Source: Formicarius rufipectus (taxonomy: Eukaryota; Chordata; Aves; Passeriformes; Formicariidae). From it: a DNA stretch of 64,000 bases. Of this stretch, positions 1 to 11,000 are shown one piece after another. The notes under the pieces were generated by a model. It saw only the letters and a program-made list of their open reading frames with translations, was not told the origin of the DNA and did not search any database. Position numbers and translations under genes: made by a program. Position 1 is the stretch's first letter; each line of letters begins with the position of its first letter. The DNA is taken from assembly GCA_013399695.1 (NCBI GenBank), contig VXAU01004938.1:1943394-2007393 (forward strand). Reading direction: 5' to 3'.

Positions 1-150
1 AAACTGGCACAGTTTTCCCAGAGAGGTGGTGGATGCCCCATCTGTGAAAACATTCAAGGTCAGGTTTGATGTGGCTCTGAACATCCTGATCTAACTGAAT
101 ATGTCCCTGTTTATTGCAGGGGATTGGACTTCTGATAGTCACTCTCTGCA
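1..150 (+). mobile_element. CR1 LINE 3' fragment (cut by window start)
   Basis: The sequence contains the standard end of CR1 ORF2 and its 3' UTR: AGAGGTGGTGGATGCCCC, ACATTCAAGGTCAGG, and a degenerate version of the GGGGTTGGACTAGATGA tail. The terminal octamer repeat has been lost. Only the end lies in the window. The same segment recurs at 3511-3640 and 4625-4775. Confidence 0.85.
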
Positions 151-1629
151 GAGGACTTTTCTCTTATATGCCTATAAGTTTTCATCAAATTTTAAATGTT
201 CTGATTTTGAGAGAAATTATGTTCAACTTTGATCTGCAGTAACTAAAGCCTGTATTTAGTATTGCCTGTGTGGAAGATGTTTTTAGGAATTCAAAATGAA
301 CAGGAATAGTAAATTATCTAAGTTAAGATTGTAGGTGCTTGATTTAATGAAAGGCCAATGACCCTTCTCATATCTTACATATATGTGAGGTTCCCCAGAT
401 AGGACAGCTGTTGTCAGGCTCTGCTTGTGAGCTCCCAGAAGATTGCATTTAACTCTTCAGCAGCAGCAAAGATTAGGTGAAATAGTTCTTGAAACTGGGA
501 AACATTGCTTGAGAATTACAATGGCTGAAGAAGAAATCATGTCCCCATCCTACCCCTTGTCACGTGAAGTGCAGAAGGCTTGGGGGGCTGAGGGAGGGCA
601 CATGATCCCTTCCCTCACAGCTGTCTGGCTCTTACATCCAAGCTTTTCACCACTCTTGCCAGTGTGACTGTCCTGTAGGCCAATTACTTTCTCATGTCCA
701 CTTATTAAAATCTATTGCCATCAGTGTGAGGGTGAGGGCTTGAAGGAATGCCTAGGAATGTTAATTTGAAGGTCCCAGAGAAATCTGACCTGTTCCATTT
801 TAAAACACTACCATGTATAAAAATCATCAAATGAGTGTAATTTTTTTCAAATTACGTCAGCAGACTGTATCTTCACTACATGCTGTTAAGGTTTCTTGCT
901 TGATGTAACCTTCCCAAAACTGTGTAAGACCTTCTCTGGAGTGGAGCCACTATCAAGTGTGATGTTGCAGGACAGACCTTGCTAACAGAGGTGGATTCTG
1001 AGGAACAGAAGGAAATAATCTATGTACAAGCAATTTTATTAACCCTCCATCTGTGGGTAGAGGATTTTGAGATCTGAATGAAGCATCTGCACACCCTTTC
1101 TCTTTACATTTGCTGGAACAGAACTACTCTGACTTCAGTTAAAGAGTTTCTACCTATAGGTCTTAGTATAGTCTGAACAAGCAGACATAGGACAAGTAAA
1201 CCAAACTGTGTGTTAGCATGTGGGTGTAATTGTATTTTCTAACAGGTATTTCTGATAAAGTCTTTTTTGTATGAGGAATACATGTGAATGGATGTTTCTT
1301 CATCCCTCTTTCCAGGATCATGCACATGAAAAGAGGCACCTTGCTGAGTGCTTGCTGATGCTTTTGAGGCTCAGATGTGTTAACATGCAGTCTGTTGCAC
1401 ATATTGCAGTCAAAATTCTGTCCCTGCAAACATTCCTTCTGTACTCACAGGAGCACTGTGGGGTGCACATGCGTCCAACTGGTTAGAGCTTGTCAGCTGA
1501 AAAATAATCTATTGCTTTAATAATGTTGCAGTGACTTCACTGGTTGTTGGAAAGTACCAGGTGATACAGCATGAAAATTTTTTTTTACTGTATTGATCAG
1601 CTTATTTAAAAACTGATTTGCAGATCTCT
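151..1629. other. Intron, no gene seen
   Basis: AT-rich sequence between CR1 fragments. Open frames up to about 88 codons overlap each other on both strands and show no motif. No exon or RNA gene recognised. Confidence 0.6.
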
Positions 1630-1750
1630 CATGAGATACCACCTGGAATACTGCATGCTGCTCTGGGGCACCCAGCACAGGATGGGTTCCAACTCCCCAT
1701 GGCAGGGGGTCCTTTCCAACCCAAGCCATTCTATGATTCTATGCTACTAT
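1630..1750 (+). mobile_element. CR1 fragment, internally deleted, plus orientation
   Basis: The first part encodes the HLEYCMLLWG motif of the C-terminal part of the CR1 RT ORF, on the + strand at about 1636-1685. It then jumps to the CR1 3' tail, ending in TTCTATGATTCTATG. The region between is missing, so this is a deleted copy. It abuts the long minus-strand CR1 that follows, giving an inverted junction near 1750-1770. Confidence 0.75.
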
Positions 1751-1764
1751 GATTCTATAATTTT

Positions 1765-3490
1765 TGCCTAACTTTCTTGTGGGCTACTTTCAGGTATTGG
1801 AAGGCTACAAGTAGGTCACCCTGAAGCCTTCTCTTATCCAGGCTGAATAATCCCAGTTCTCAGTCTTTCCTCATAAGAAAGATGCTCCTTCCCTCTAATC
1901 ATCTTGGTGGCCCTGTTCTGGACTCACTCCAACAGGTCAGTGCTCTTCCTGTTCTGGAGAACACAGAGCTGGATGCAGCACTTCAGGTGGGTTTTCACCA
2001 GAGCAGAGCAGAGGGAGGGGCAGAATCCCCTCTCTCACCCTGGTGGCCACACTGCTTGCGAAGCAGCCCCAGGACACATTTGGCTTTCTGGGCTATGAGC
2101 ACCCATTGCTGGCTCATGTCCAGCCTCTCATCCACCAGCACCCCCAAATGTTTCTCCTCAGGGCTGCTCTCCATCTGTTTCTCCCTAACTTGTATTGATG
2201 GTGGGGGTTGCCCTGATCCAGGAGCAGAACCTTGCAGTTGGTCGTGTTGAACCTCTTGAGATTCCCATGGGTCCAGTTCTCGAGGTCATCCAGGTACCTC
2301 TGGATGGATCTTGTCCTTCAGATGTGTTATCTGTGCTATGCATCATCTGCAAATTTACTGAGGGTGCACTTGATCCCTTCCTTTCTGTCATTAATGAGGA
2401 AATTAAATAACACTGGTCCAAGGACCCCTGAGGGACAACACTTGTCACTGATGTTCTTTGAGACTCTGAGCCTTTGACCAGTACCCTCTGGATGAGACCA
2501 TCCAATCAATTCCTTATCTACCTAACAGTCTACCCATCAAATCCCTCTCTCTCCAGTTTAAGAGAGAAGGATGTTTTGGGGGACCATGTCAAAGGCTTTA
2601 CAGAAGTCCAGATAAATGAGACCTGTAGCCTTTCCCTTACCCACTGATGGAGTCATTCCATCATAGAAGGCCACTACATTGGTCATGTAGGATTTGCCCC
2701 TGGTGAAGCCATGGTGGCTGTTCCAAACCACTTCCCTGTGCCTTAGCATAGCTTCTAGGAGGTTCTGTTCCATGATCTTCTCAAGCACAGCAGTAGACTA
2801 ACAGGTAAGTAGTTCCCAGGGTCCTCCTTTCTACCCTCTTAAAAGATGGGTACAATGTTTTTTTCCTTTCCAGTCATCTGCAAATTACCTGACTCATAAT
2901 TTTTCAAATATCGTGGAGAGTGTCTTGGCAACTAAATCAGCCAATTCCTTCAGGATTCTGGGATTCACTTGATCAAGTCTCATAGACTTATGCATCCATA
3001 TTCAGGAGGTCATGAACCTGATCTTTATATTGGGAAATACTGTTTGTCAGTGCTGTTTATCAGTGGGGGACACCTTCTTTGATCTTCCTTTTCTGGTAAT
3101 GCACCTGTAGAAGCTCTTCCAGTTATCCTTTGCATCCCTTGTGAAGTTCAGTTCCAGCTTTGGCTTGCTTTACTTACCCCATCCCTATACATGCATACTT
3201 GATCTCTGTTCTCTTCCTAGGTTGCCTGTCCTAGTTTCTACTGCCAGTGCATTTGCTTCTTTGCCTTTATTTTGACCAGCAGTTCCCTGTTTAGCCATGC
3301 CATTGTTTTGCCTTCCTTGCCGCATTTCTTCCTCCCGGGGATACCTAGTTCTTGCACCCTATGGAAGACTTCCTTAAAGATCTGCCAGCTCTTTTCCACT
3401 CCCTTGTCCCTGAGGGCAGTCTCCTAGGGGATCCTATTAACTGTCTCCTCGAAGAGATGAAAGTTTGCTTTCCTAAAGTTCAGAAGCTAA
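1765..3490 (-). mobile_element. Long decayed CR1 LINE (RT ORF), minus orientation
   Basis: About 1.7 kb of CR1 ORF2 reads on the minus strand with many stops and frameshifts. From the 5' side of the element it contains: the linker after the endonuclease (IPGRKK, near 3330); degraded NYRP-type RT entry sequence near 2800-2830; YLDFCKAFDMVPQNIL (near 2570-2625); VPQGS; KFADD, the RT catalytic aspartates (about 2341-2356); and the C-terminal region down to about 1770. The element lacks its own 3' UTR and tail and is also 5'-truncated inside the ORF. CR1 elements move by target-primed reverse transcription; this copy is dead. Confidence 0.9.
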
Positions 3491-3510
3491 ACTTTACTCC
3501 TGTGTAAAGT

Positions 3511-3640
3511 GTTCAGGGCCAGGTAGGATGGGGCTTTGAGCACCCTGGTCTAGTGGAAGGTGTTCCTGCCCATGGCCCTGGGGTTGGAACTAGATGATCT
3601 TCAATGTCCCTCTCAATCCAAACACTTCTATGTCATTACA
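3511..3640 (+). mobile_element. CR1 3' tail fragment, plus orientation
   Basis: GGATGGGGCTTTGAGCA, a CTGGTCTAGTGGAAGGTG-type block and GGGTTGGAACTAGATGATC are diagnostic of one CR1 3' UTR subfamily. The end (CACTTCTATG) is a decayed ATTCTATG octamer. It has the opposite orientation to the long copy directly upstream. The CpG-rich island starts about 100 bp further on. Confidence 0.85.
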
Positions 3641-3739
3641 AGTCACGGGTAGACTCCAGCAAGCTGACTTACTGTTAACAAAAACAAACAAGTGAAATCG
3701 TGAGCACTTTATGTATGAAACTAAAATTTATTTTGACAT

Positions 3740-4260
3740 TTAGGACCAAACAAACCCAGAGTGCCGTCCGGCGCGCTGTAACATTGGGGGGGTGACACGT
3801 CTGTGCGGCACAGACGGACCCGTTCGTTGTGTTCCTGCCCGCAGTGTCGGCGCTGCATCACCAGCTGCCGATGGCACCAGCCCGGGTCCCCAGGGCCTGC
3901 TGGAACCCCCTGTCCCCCGCTGGGGTCGGGGTCAGGGCGCGTCCCCTCGCCCTGGCAGCGAATGCTGCTGCGAGCCGGGAGCTGTTCTTGCGCCAGGGGC
4001 AATTACGGAGCCGCTGCCTGTTCGCTCCCGTGCTCTCCCGGCTGTACAAAATGCTCTAAAAGCCCCACGTGGATGTGCTTCAATCCCCCCTCCTCCGCAG
4101 TATAAACACCCGCCTTACTCTGCGGGGATGCGGTGGATCCGCCCGCGGGTGTCCCCCGACTGTCCCACCGCAGCGAGGGAAGAATCCTGCAGGGGTGAGA
4201 TTTGGGGATTAAAGGATGCTCTGCTCTGCTTCAGCTCAGAGCAGCTCTTGTAGTGCCACG
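3740..4260 (+). promoter_or_regulatory. CpG-rich island with TATA-like box: candidate intragenic promoter
   Basis: About 520 bp are strikingly GC- and CpG-rich (runs such as GTCCGGCGCGC and CCGCCCGCGGG) in otherwise AT-rich, CpG-poor intron. On the + strand there is a CACGTG E-box at 4066-4071 and a TATAAA at 4101-4106, followed about 90 bp later by GGG|GTGAGA (donor at 4195). A start near 4130 would give a roughly 65-bp first exon. The same-strand short ORF in that exon, starting at ATG 4128, would exit in phase 1 and does not fit the phase-2 entry of the OXR1 exon at 48970, so any such exon would be 5' UTR. A perfect 8-bp inverted repeat (CTGCTCTG) lies at 4221-4244. The alternative is a solo LTR or other GC-rich insertion; I could not find matching ends or a target duplication. 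Confidence 0.45.
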
Positions 4261-4624
4261 GAGGACAGAGCTATAGCACAGACAAGAGACTGACTTCTTG
4301 ACTTTTTATGATCTTTGGATGTGACTGGACTGTCTATAAATTTGCAGAAGTGCTGGGAAGGTGTGGGTCAAAAAACTCTGCCTTGGAACTGGAAAAAAAA
4401 AAAGTCTGTACTTTTGAGTATGAAGTATGGATATTACAAAGGAACGTGTAATTATCATAGGCCTCTTGATAAGAAATGGTATTTCCATGGGTTCATTGAG
4501 CATGTTTGTATTTGTGTGAGAATTTTATATGTGCTCCTTATTAAAGAGCAAATATATTAATTTACTTTCTGAATTAACGTTTTCTGAAAGTTGAAGTAGA
4601 CTATTTTATATAGTGTTACACATC

Positions 4625-4780
4625 TAGAGAGGTGGTGGATGCCCCATCCCTGAAAACATTCAAGGTCAGGTTGGATGGGGCTCTGAGCAACCTGATCTAA
4701 TTGAAGATGTCCTTGATCATTACAGGGGTGTTGGACTAGATGACAACTAAAGGTCCCAAACCATTCTGTGATTCTGTTAC
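4625..4780 (+). mobile_element. CR1 3' tail fragment, plus orientation
   Basis: About 150 bp match the CR1 3' end closely: AGAGGTGGTGGATGCCCC, CAAGGTCAGGTTGGATGGGG, GTTGGACTAGATGA and a terminal ATTCTGTGATTCTG. It is better preserved than the copy at the window start and belongs to the same 3' type. Confidence 0.9.
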
Positions 4781-6261
4781 CATACTCCTAGTGCATGTGC
4801 CAGTGGAAAAGTATCTGTACCTGCAGTAGGCTTTGAGAGGCAACGAAAGATGAATATCCTGGAAGGAACATCAGGTGTTTTTACTTGGGAGTCACTTGCA
4901 GAGGGCAGCTTCTTCTGGAAACTGCAATATTGTTAATAAACCTCACAAAGCAACAGCAGTTGTATTTTCAGCCATACAAACCCACACAGTGTGATGTTAT
5001 AGCCCTCACATCTCTATTCTCTGAAGAGCTCTGTGATGGTAATTGGTGAGTGATCTCCCTTTTCTTATCTTGACCCATGAACTTATCCATCTTATTTTCT
5101 GCTCCTGTCCTGCTGAGGAGGGGGAATGAGAGCGGCTGGGTGGGCACCTGAGAGCCAAGGTCAACCCACCACACGCAGATGTCTCATGCCATTAAGAAGA
5201 CCATATTTTAAAACATAGAATTTTGAGTGGATCTCTGAGATTTAAAAGTCAAACAAAACCCCATGTCTAGCACCACTTTTTGTGTCTAGACTCAGCACTA
5301 AGACTTTAACCCTTGTTTGTATTGAAGGCATTGAACAGATTTAATTTTTCAGAATGGGGGAAAAAAATCCAAAACCTCTGTGTTCTTCATTATGCTTATT
5401 CTCTTTATTTTGATAGTTCATATAGGGACAGATTTAGAAATGTTTTTGTGACTTTGGCTCTTTGGTTGTAAGCTGCAGTGTTTCATGGTCCATTGTTTAA
5501 CTTGCCTCAAGAACTAATAAATACATCACTAAAATCTGGCATCATGTCCAGTGAAAATACAGCTTGTTAGTCCAGTGCATCAGAGCTAATGTTCCTATCA
5601 AGCAGTGAGAACTCACAGTCACTTTGAACAAAAAATATTCCCATGCCGTTGGTTTGACTTGATGTAAAATATTTAATGAGTCAGAGATTCTAATGTATCT
5701 TATAGTTCCAGCTTTGTACCAAGAAAAATTGTGAGAAATATCTCAGTTACTAATATTGTGTTATTGTTGGGGGATTTTCCCCCCCTGGTTTTAGTGTGCA
5801 GAAATAGTTTCCCATGCATGCCTTGCAGGAACCTAGATAATGACTTAGTTGCTGGGATGAAATAAAATACTTACTTGAGCATTTAGAAGACATTATGCTG
5901 TTCAGAAAATTACATGTAACATAAACGCCGGGATTTATTTCCACAAAATCCTATTGCACTCCAGGTGTCAAACTGAAAAAAAGTTCAACCATTGTCCTCC
6001 ACATGCTTTTTTGATTTTTTTTTTCCTGCATATGCTCTCTATGCAGTCAGTGGAGACAAGTATATGTGCTCATCAGCATATAGACGCACAAAGCATATAT
6101 ATGCACAGAGTTGTATTCATTCGCATCACACTCTGATGCCAAATTTTCCCTTGGCTCCCCTCTCATCTGTAGAGAGATTAAATCAACCTCAAACGGGTAA
6201 AGTCAAGCTAATCAGTAGGCAGGTGCTGTGACAATATCTTCATGTATAAATATGACAATTA
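4781..6261. other. Intron, no gene seen
   Basis: Unique AT-rich sequence with short A, T and C runs. I see no repeat family, exon or structured RNA. Confidence 0.6.
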
Positions 6262-6360
6262 GGAATGTAGTTTAGTGATGGACTTGTCAGTGTTGGGTTT
6301 ACAGTGAGACTCAATTTTAAAAGTATTTTCCCATCTAAATGATTCTGTGATTCCATTTCC
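6262..6360 (+). mobile_element. Short CR1 3' tail, diverged
   Basis: TTTAGTGATGGACTTGTCAGTGTTGGGTTTA, written here as two motifs (TTTAGTGATGGACTTG and CAGTGTTGGG), followed by a degenerate CTAAATGATTCTGTGATTCC tail. This is the CR1 3' UTR subfamily also seen at about 14290-14366. It is old and truncated, with no ORF part. Confidence 0.75.
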
Positions 6361-6836
6361 CAGCATCTGAACAAATTCACAGAGGCTGAGCTGTATACTA
6401 TATGCTTTGCAGGATATGAAAATATACATACATGATGTGATAATGAAAATTAACTGTCTCAATAGAGATGTGAATTCCTAAAATACAGACTTGGTGCTTG
6501 AACAGTGCAAAACAATATGCTATCTACAGAAAATGAGTGGCTCACCAACATATGTTTGCTGGAGGAATATATTGACTTTTACCCTTTTAAGATGTTGAGG
6601 TAAAGAAGAAAAGAAAATTACTTTAATGACAGCCTGACCCAAATTTTGCCAAGATTCCTGAGGTGAAAGAAATTATTTATCTGAACCTATTTCTAAATAG
6701 AAATTAAGATAGTTTTCCCTAAGTGACTTAAACTTGATTCTAATCTCATAACAACCTTAATCAACAAGTTTAAAATTATTTTGGTATTATTGCCACTAAT
6801 CAAATGGCACAATTCTTAGTGAAATCAGTTCAAAAT

Positions 6837-7066
6837 AGGAGCTGTGCCAGGCCTTCTCATAAGATCATGAAAACAGTATGAAAATGTGTTGTAGGGAATA
6901 AGTATCTGTTGTGTTGGTTCTTTTTTACACCCAAGGCCCCTTAATGCTACCTTGAAATTAATCAGAAGAGTCTGTGCTGCAGCAGCATTCTTGAAAGGAT
7001 ACCCAACGTAGAAGGTGTCCGCTGGGACCCCTGACTCAGATTTCAAGGAGCTGTGCCAGGCCTTCT
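6837..7066. repeat. 21-bp perfect direct repeats 209 bp apart
   Basis: The same 21 bp (AGGAGCTGTGCCAGG then CCTTCT) occurs at 6837-6857 and 7046-7066. The 188 bp between the copies has no recognised repeat family and no poly(A). It could be a long target-site duplication around an old insertion, or a segmental copy. Confidence 0.8.
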
Positions 7067-10000
7067 GTGCAAGCATGTCAGGGCATTTCTGCCTCTCTGC
7101 AGCCATTCTCTAGTGATTGCCCCTGACAGTCTGAATCTTGGTTGTGGTTTGGGAAGGGTGAGAGGGAGTGCTGGCTGGAGCGGGGGGCAGCAAATGCTCT
7201 GTGGTGCTGTTATGCTGTCAGCATAATAAGCATGTCATATGTCAATTATGCTGTCATAATACGCAGCCCTGACCAAGCAGAGGTGCAGACTCACTCTGAC
7301 ACCTTCTTTCAGGGAGTGTGAAGTTGTTTCTCTTGAACCTTTTCGTGGTCATGCAATCCTCAGTGGCTGCTTTAGCCAGAGGGCTCCCACTTGGGTAGAA
7401 GTGGCCAGTACTGGTATTCTTTCAGAACTCTCCTGAGCACTGTAAGTGATGCCCTTTTCTCCAGAGGGTGCCATCAACAAGCAGAATAGTGCAGATGAAG
7501 TCTCCCGTGCTAAAATTGCCCTTTCCCAGCAGAGAGAGGCAGCTGATCAGGCAAGATGTTGCATTATGTACATAAGAAGGAGTGGTGTGCCCTGCTAGTG
7601 GCAGTGCTTTCTATGACGGTATGCAAAGTAAGAACCCCAGGGAGCACAGCATGGTCGTGCAAGTTAAGCTGTCTGGATGTGCTTTGACAGACTTAAGTGA
7701 TTTATACAGGACTCTCATGGATCTTAAACCTTCTTGGCAGCAAGTAGCCTGAAGGGCCCTCTTCTCTTGTTTTCCTTGTCCTGTTCTGAGCAGGTCTCAG
7801 AGACCACTACAAAAGTTAGACATCAGCTGGTGAAAGAATTAGGTCTCAGTGACATTTGGGGAAACAGAGCAATAAGGGTGACAATGATGCAAAACGGATG
7901 GACTCTCTGCTTCCAAAGTCTATGTTAGAGCTTTACACTGTTGTACTTTCCTTAGCAAGTAAGCACAATTCATGCAAATTTGTCCGCAAGAACAAGTCCC
8001 TGATAGATTCTGTGCACTCCTCAGAACTCCTGCCTTTTTGAAATGAAAAGGTTGTTATTTCAATTTACAGTGGTTACAATATATTTCTTATTTATTCCTC
8101 TTTTGATCTGGGTATGTTTGGTTGTACTTTTTGTATACTTGTTTTAAAAGAATGGTGATGAAAAACCACAATATAGCTCTATGTTTCTTGTTCACTCCTG
8201 CCCCTCCCCCTTCAAAAAATCAAAAGATGAATGAATCTGAAGTTCCTAAATCTCTTAATGTTAACAGAATCAAGTTCTCAGTGTGACTGCAATTTTAGGC
8301 TGAAACTAAGTATTCAGACTAGCATCTGTTGGAAGATTTTCCGCTGCTGAGTTGTTGATTCAAATTTTTTTTTCCTTTGCCTTTGTGCTATTAAAGTGAC
8401 AGGTCTCTTAATACCTTACATATTCCATATCTTTTACCTGGAGACCTAGTGGTTCTCTTGCTGGGTTCATTGGGCATCTTTCAGCTAATTAGTTCCCTGA
8501 TAGCAGAGATGCCCCAGGTGCTGGTAGTGCTTTATTCATTCCTGTTGCCTATTTACTTTTTCAATCTTCTTTTTAGTGTCTTCAGCAGGACTATTTGAAT
8601 TAAGTAGGATCAAGCCTGAAAGTGGAAAATTGTAATGAAAGAAGCAGGAACTTGATCTAAATGGTCCAATATTATTTTGTCTAGTAGCTAAAGTCTGAGG
8701 GACTTCTCCTTTAAGACAGATGTGAAGGAAGGGAGGACCTTTCTCTTCATGCAAAACATGTTCTGTGTGTCTTCTTTCTGAAACTTAAGGATGATCTTTT
8801 AAATTATGATTCTACCACTTTGTATCAATTTGCATCTCTTTTCAAGATATGAGAAACTAAGACTTCTCAAATGGCCAAGACTGTAATTTGACCCCAGAGA
8901 TGCCTGGATGCGAGTATTGTCCCTGCAGCAAAATGGAGCCTGTCCTGGTGTTTGAGATCCTTTTTTTATGTCATGTTGAAATATGCAGTGTCCTTCCTTA
9001 CATATGAAGCTGTATAACTCACTCTTGTCCAGAATTGCTCAGTTTGAAAATTAATTTTGCAAATTCATGTGTGAATCATGTATTCCTTTTAGGTAGAGTA
9101 GGATCACAGTCTGGCAGGGAGCCTACAGAGTTTGTTGGGCCTTGCATTACAAATTTTAGCCTTTATTAACAAACTTGGCACGATGCCTGATGTCCCTTTC
9201 TAGGTTGATTGGTGCCTGTCTTCCCTTTCTGATCTCTTCACTGGCCTAGGCGAGGACTCAAGTACCATTCCTTCCCATCCACATGGCTTTGTCTCAAATA
9301 ACCAAGGTCTAGGTGAGATCATTGCTATGTGACTCAGTTTCCTACTAGAGAGCTCTGTGGAGCTTCAAAGTTCTCCTTTGTTTACGTACTTAGATGTAGT
9401 GACAGGTTGCATGTTAAGTTAGACTTCAAAACAAGACAGATGCACCTTTCTTGGTGATTGCAGAAGGGAAATGTGGTGATAGAAGTGTTCACTAAAGATT
9501 TTGTTTAGTTTGTAGTGTGTTAATGGCATTCACATATTTCTCTGGGAGTTATTTCCCTTTGTTGCACCCAGAAACACTGAGAAAAAAAGAAACCGTAAAT
9601 AGGATATCTGTCTATCAGCCTACCTATAGCTGGAAAGTGAGCAATTTGGACACCCATTTAGAAGGTCAAGAGAAAGCACTACATTATATCCTGAAAGGGC
9701 AAATCTTATTCCATGGTGACAGAAATGGCCCTTTCAAGCAGGAAATGTAAGCTTTTGGTCACTCCCTCACTGTGTACACTGAGCTGTAACAGTTTGTTAA
9801 CCAGCAGACAGACTCGCCTGAGCACTGCAGATGGATCCAGAATGTGTAATTTTTACCAGTGCTGGAACTGGTGTTACAATTTTTAGCATGCAACATAAAG
9901 TTAACATTTTTATTTCAAATTATGCTTTCCAAAGGCAGCTTGATGTTCAAAATACTTCATTAATTTTTGTTTCTGTAATTCATCATGCTTTCTTTGAATA

Positions 10001-10220
10001 AGGAGTACCCTAACACTGTTTCTCTATATATGGAAAGCCACATATGGAAGTATTATAATAAGTGAAATTGACTGAATCTTCTTAAGCTATTTCAACCACA
10101 TCAACAATTCAGCAAAGACACAAACTTGACTATTTGGTGCACTGCCATCTTCAGCTGTCTGTACTTATGTGGAAAACTTCCAAGCAGTTTTTCATGTTTG
10201 CTTGAGCACGTGATTACCAG

Positions 10221-10246
10221 TGGGGATGGATGGATGAATGGATGGT
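10221..10246. repeat. GGAT/GATG tetranucleotide microsatellite
   Basis: Short run of GGAT units, interrupted once by GAAT. Intronic, no further function seen. Confidence 0.9.
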
Positions 10247-10395
10247 GTACATAGTAAAATTTTGGCATTAGTTGGAGTTTTGTTTGTTTAGTCAATGTTT
10301 ACCAGAAACAGACAGAGAAGGGAGGCAAAACTGCTCAGAGGTATGATGCGACCTCCACAGAACAAGAGAGTAAGCAGGGACTCTTCCATTCAAAT

Positions 10396-10432
10396 ACATG
10401 TATATATGTGTATATATACACACACATATAAT
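10396..10432. repeat. TA/CA dinucleotide microsatellite
   Basis: Alternating TATATATGTGTATATATACACACACATAT-type sequence, partly self-complementary. A probable polymorphic simple repeat. Confidence 0.9.
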
Positions 10433-10589
10433 ATCTGTGGAGCATCCATCAAATTTAGCTGTCAGTAGGTTTGAAATTGTCACATGCAGGTTATTTTCAG
10501 GATCATTGGCAGAATGAGGACTGTCTACAGAGTTGTAGTTATAACTAGAGCCTTATTATTACATTAAAATTTTAATAATCAGCATAGAT

Positions 10590-11000
10590 TATCATTCTCT
10601 ACTATTTCTAGCAGTTAGCTTAGCTACTCTTAGCATATCTCATGGAGTATTCTTAGCAATTGTCATAGCTTTTAGTTAAACAGAGTTTCTAGTAATTAGT
10701 GTAGCTTTCTTATTGTCTGGAGTTTTTAGTTACCTGGACTCCTACAGGTTGGGTTAAATTCTTATTCATCTACATTTAGCCTTTACCTAAAGCAACTTGA
10801 GTCACCAAGTCTCAGAGGAAGCAGACGACAGTCAGGGTGCTCCAGACTCCCAGGGGATCATGGATTTTCCTGTCCAGCAACAATTCCAGTCTGTGTCCCA
10901 CTTCGGACTTGCAGCTGCTGGATTTTATAGGCAGTATCTCATGTGCTGGTATGCTTCCCTATTCCCTAACAGGTGTCACCACACCCTGGAGACAGAGCTT
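10590..11000 (-). mobile_element. Possible LTR, minus orientation, with tandem subrepeats
   Basis: Read on the minus strand there is CCTATAAAATCCAGCAGC (TATA at 10929-10923), GC-richer downstream sequence, and then an AT-rich stretch built of about four imperfect units of roughly 36-40 bp (10600-10745). On the + strand the units each carry a (C)TTAGCA/TAGTAATTAG and TAGCTT-like core. A promoter followed by a repeat-rich tail suggests an LTR or satellite-like insertion. No retroviral gene is visible beside it and the ends are not defined. Confidence 0.3.

Larger units (their letters stand above)
6361..10589. other. Intron; 21-bp direct repeat and microsatellites only
   Basis: Apart from the direct repeat at 6837-7066 and the simple repeats near 10.2-10.4 kb, the sequence is unique intron. 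A small hairpin (TTATGC..TGTCA..GCATAA) lies near 7208-7225. No coding signature. Confidence 0.6.

Noticed and set aside
3792..4253. 153-codon + frame through the CpG island
   Set aside because: GC-rich DNA has few stop codons. The translation is Pro/Ala/Gly/Arg-rich without a motif, and overlapping frames on both strands are also open.
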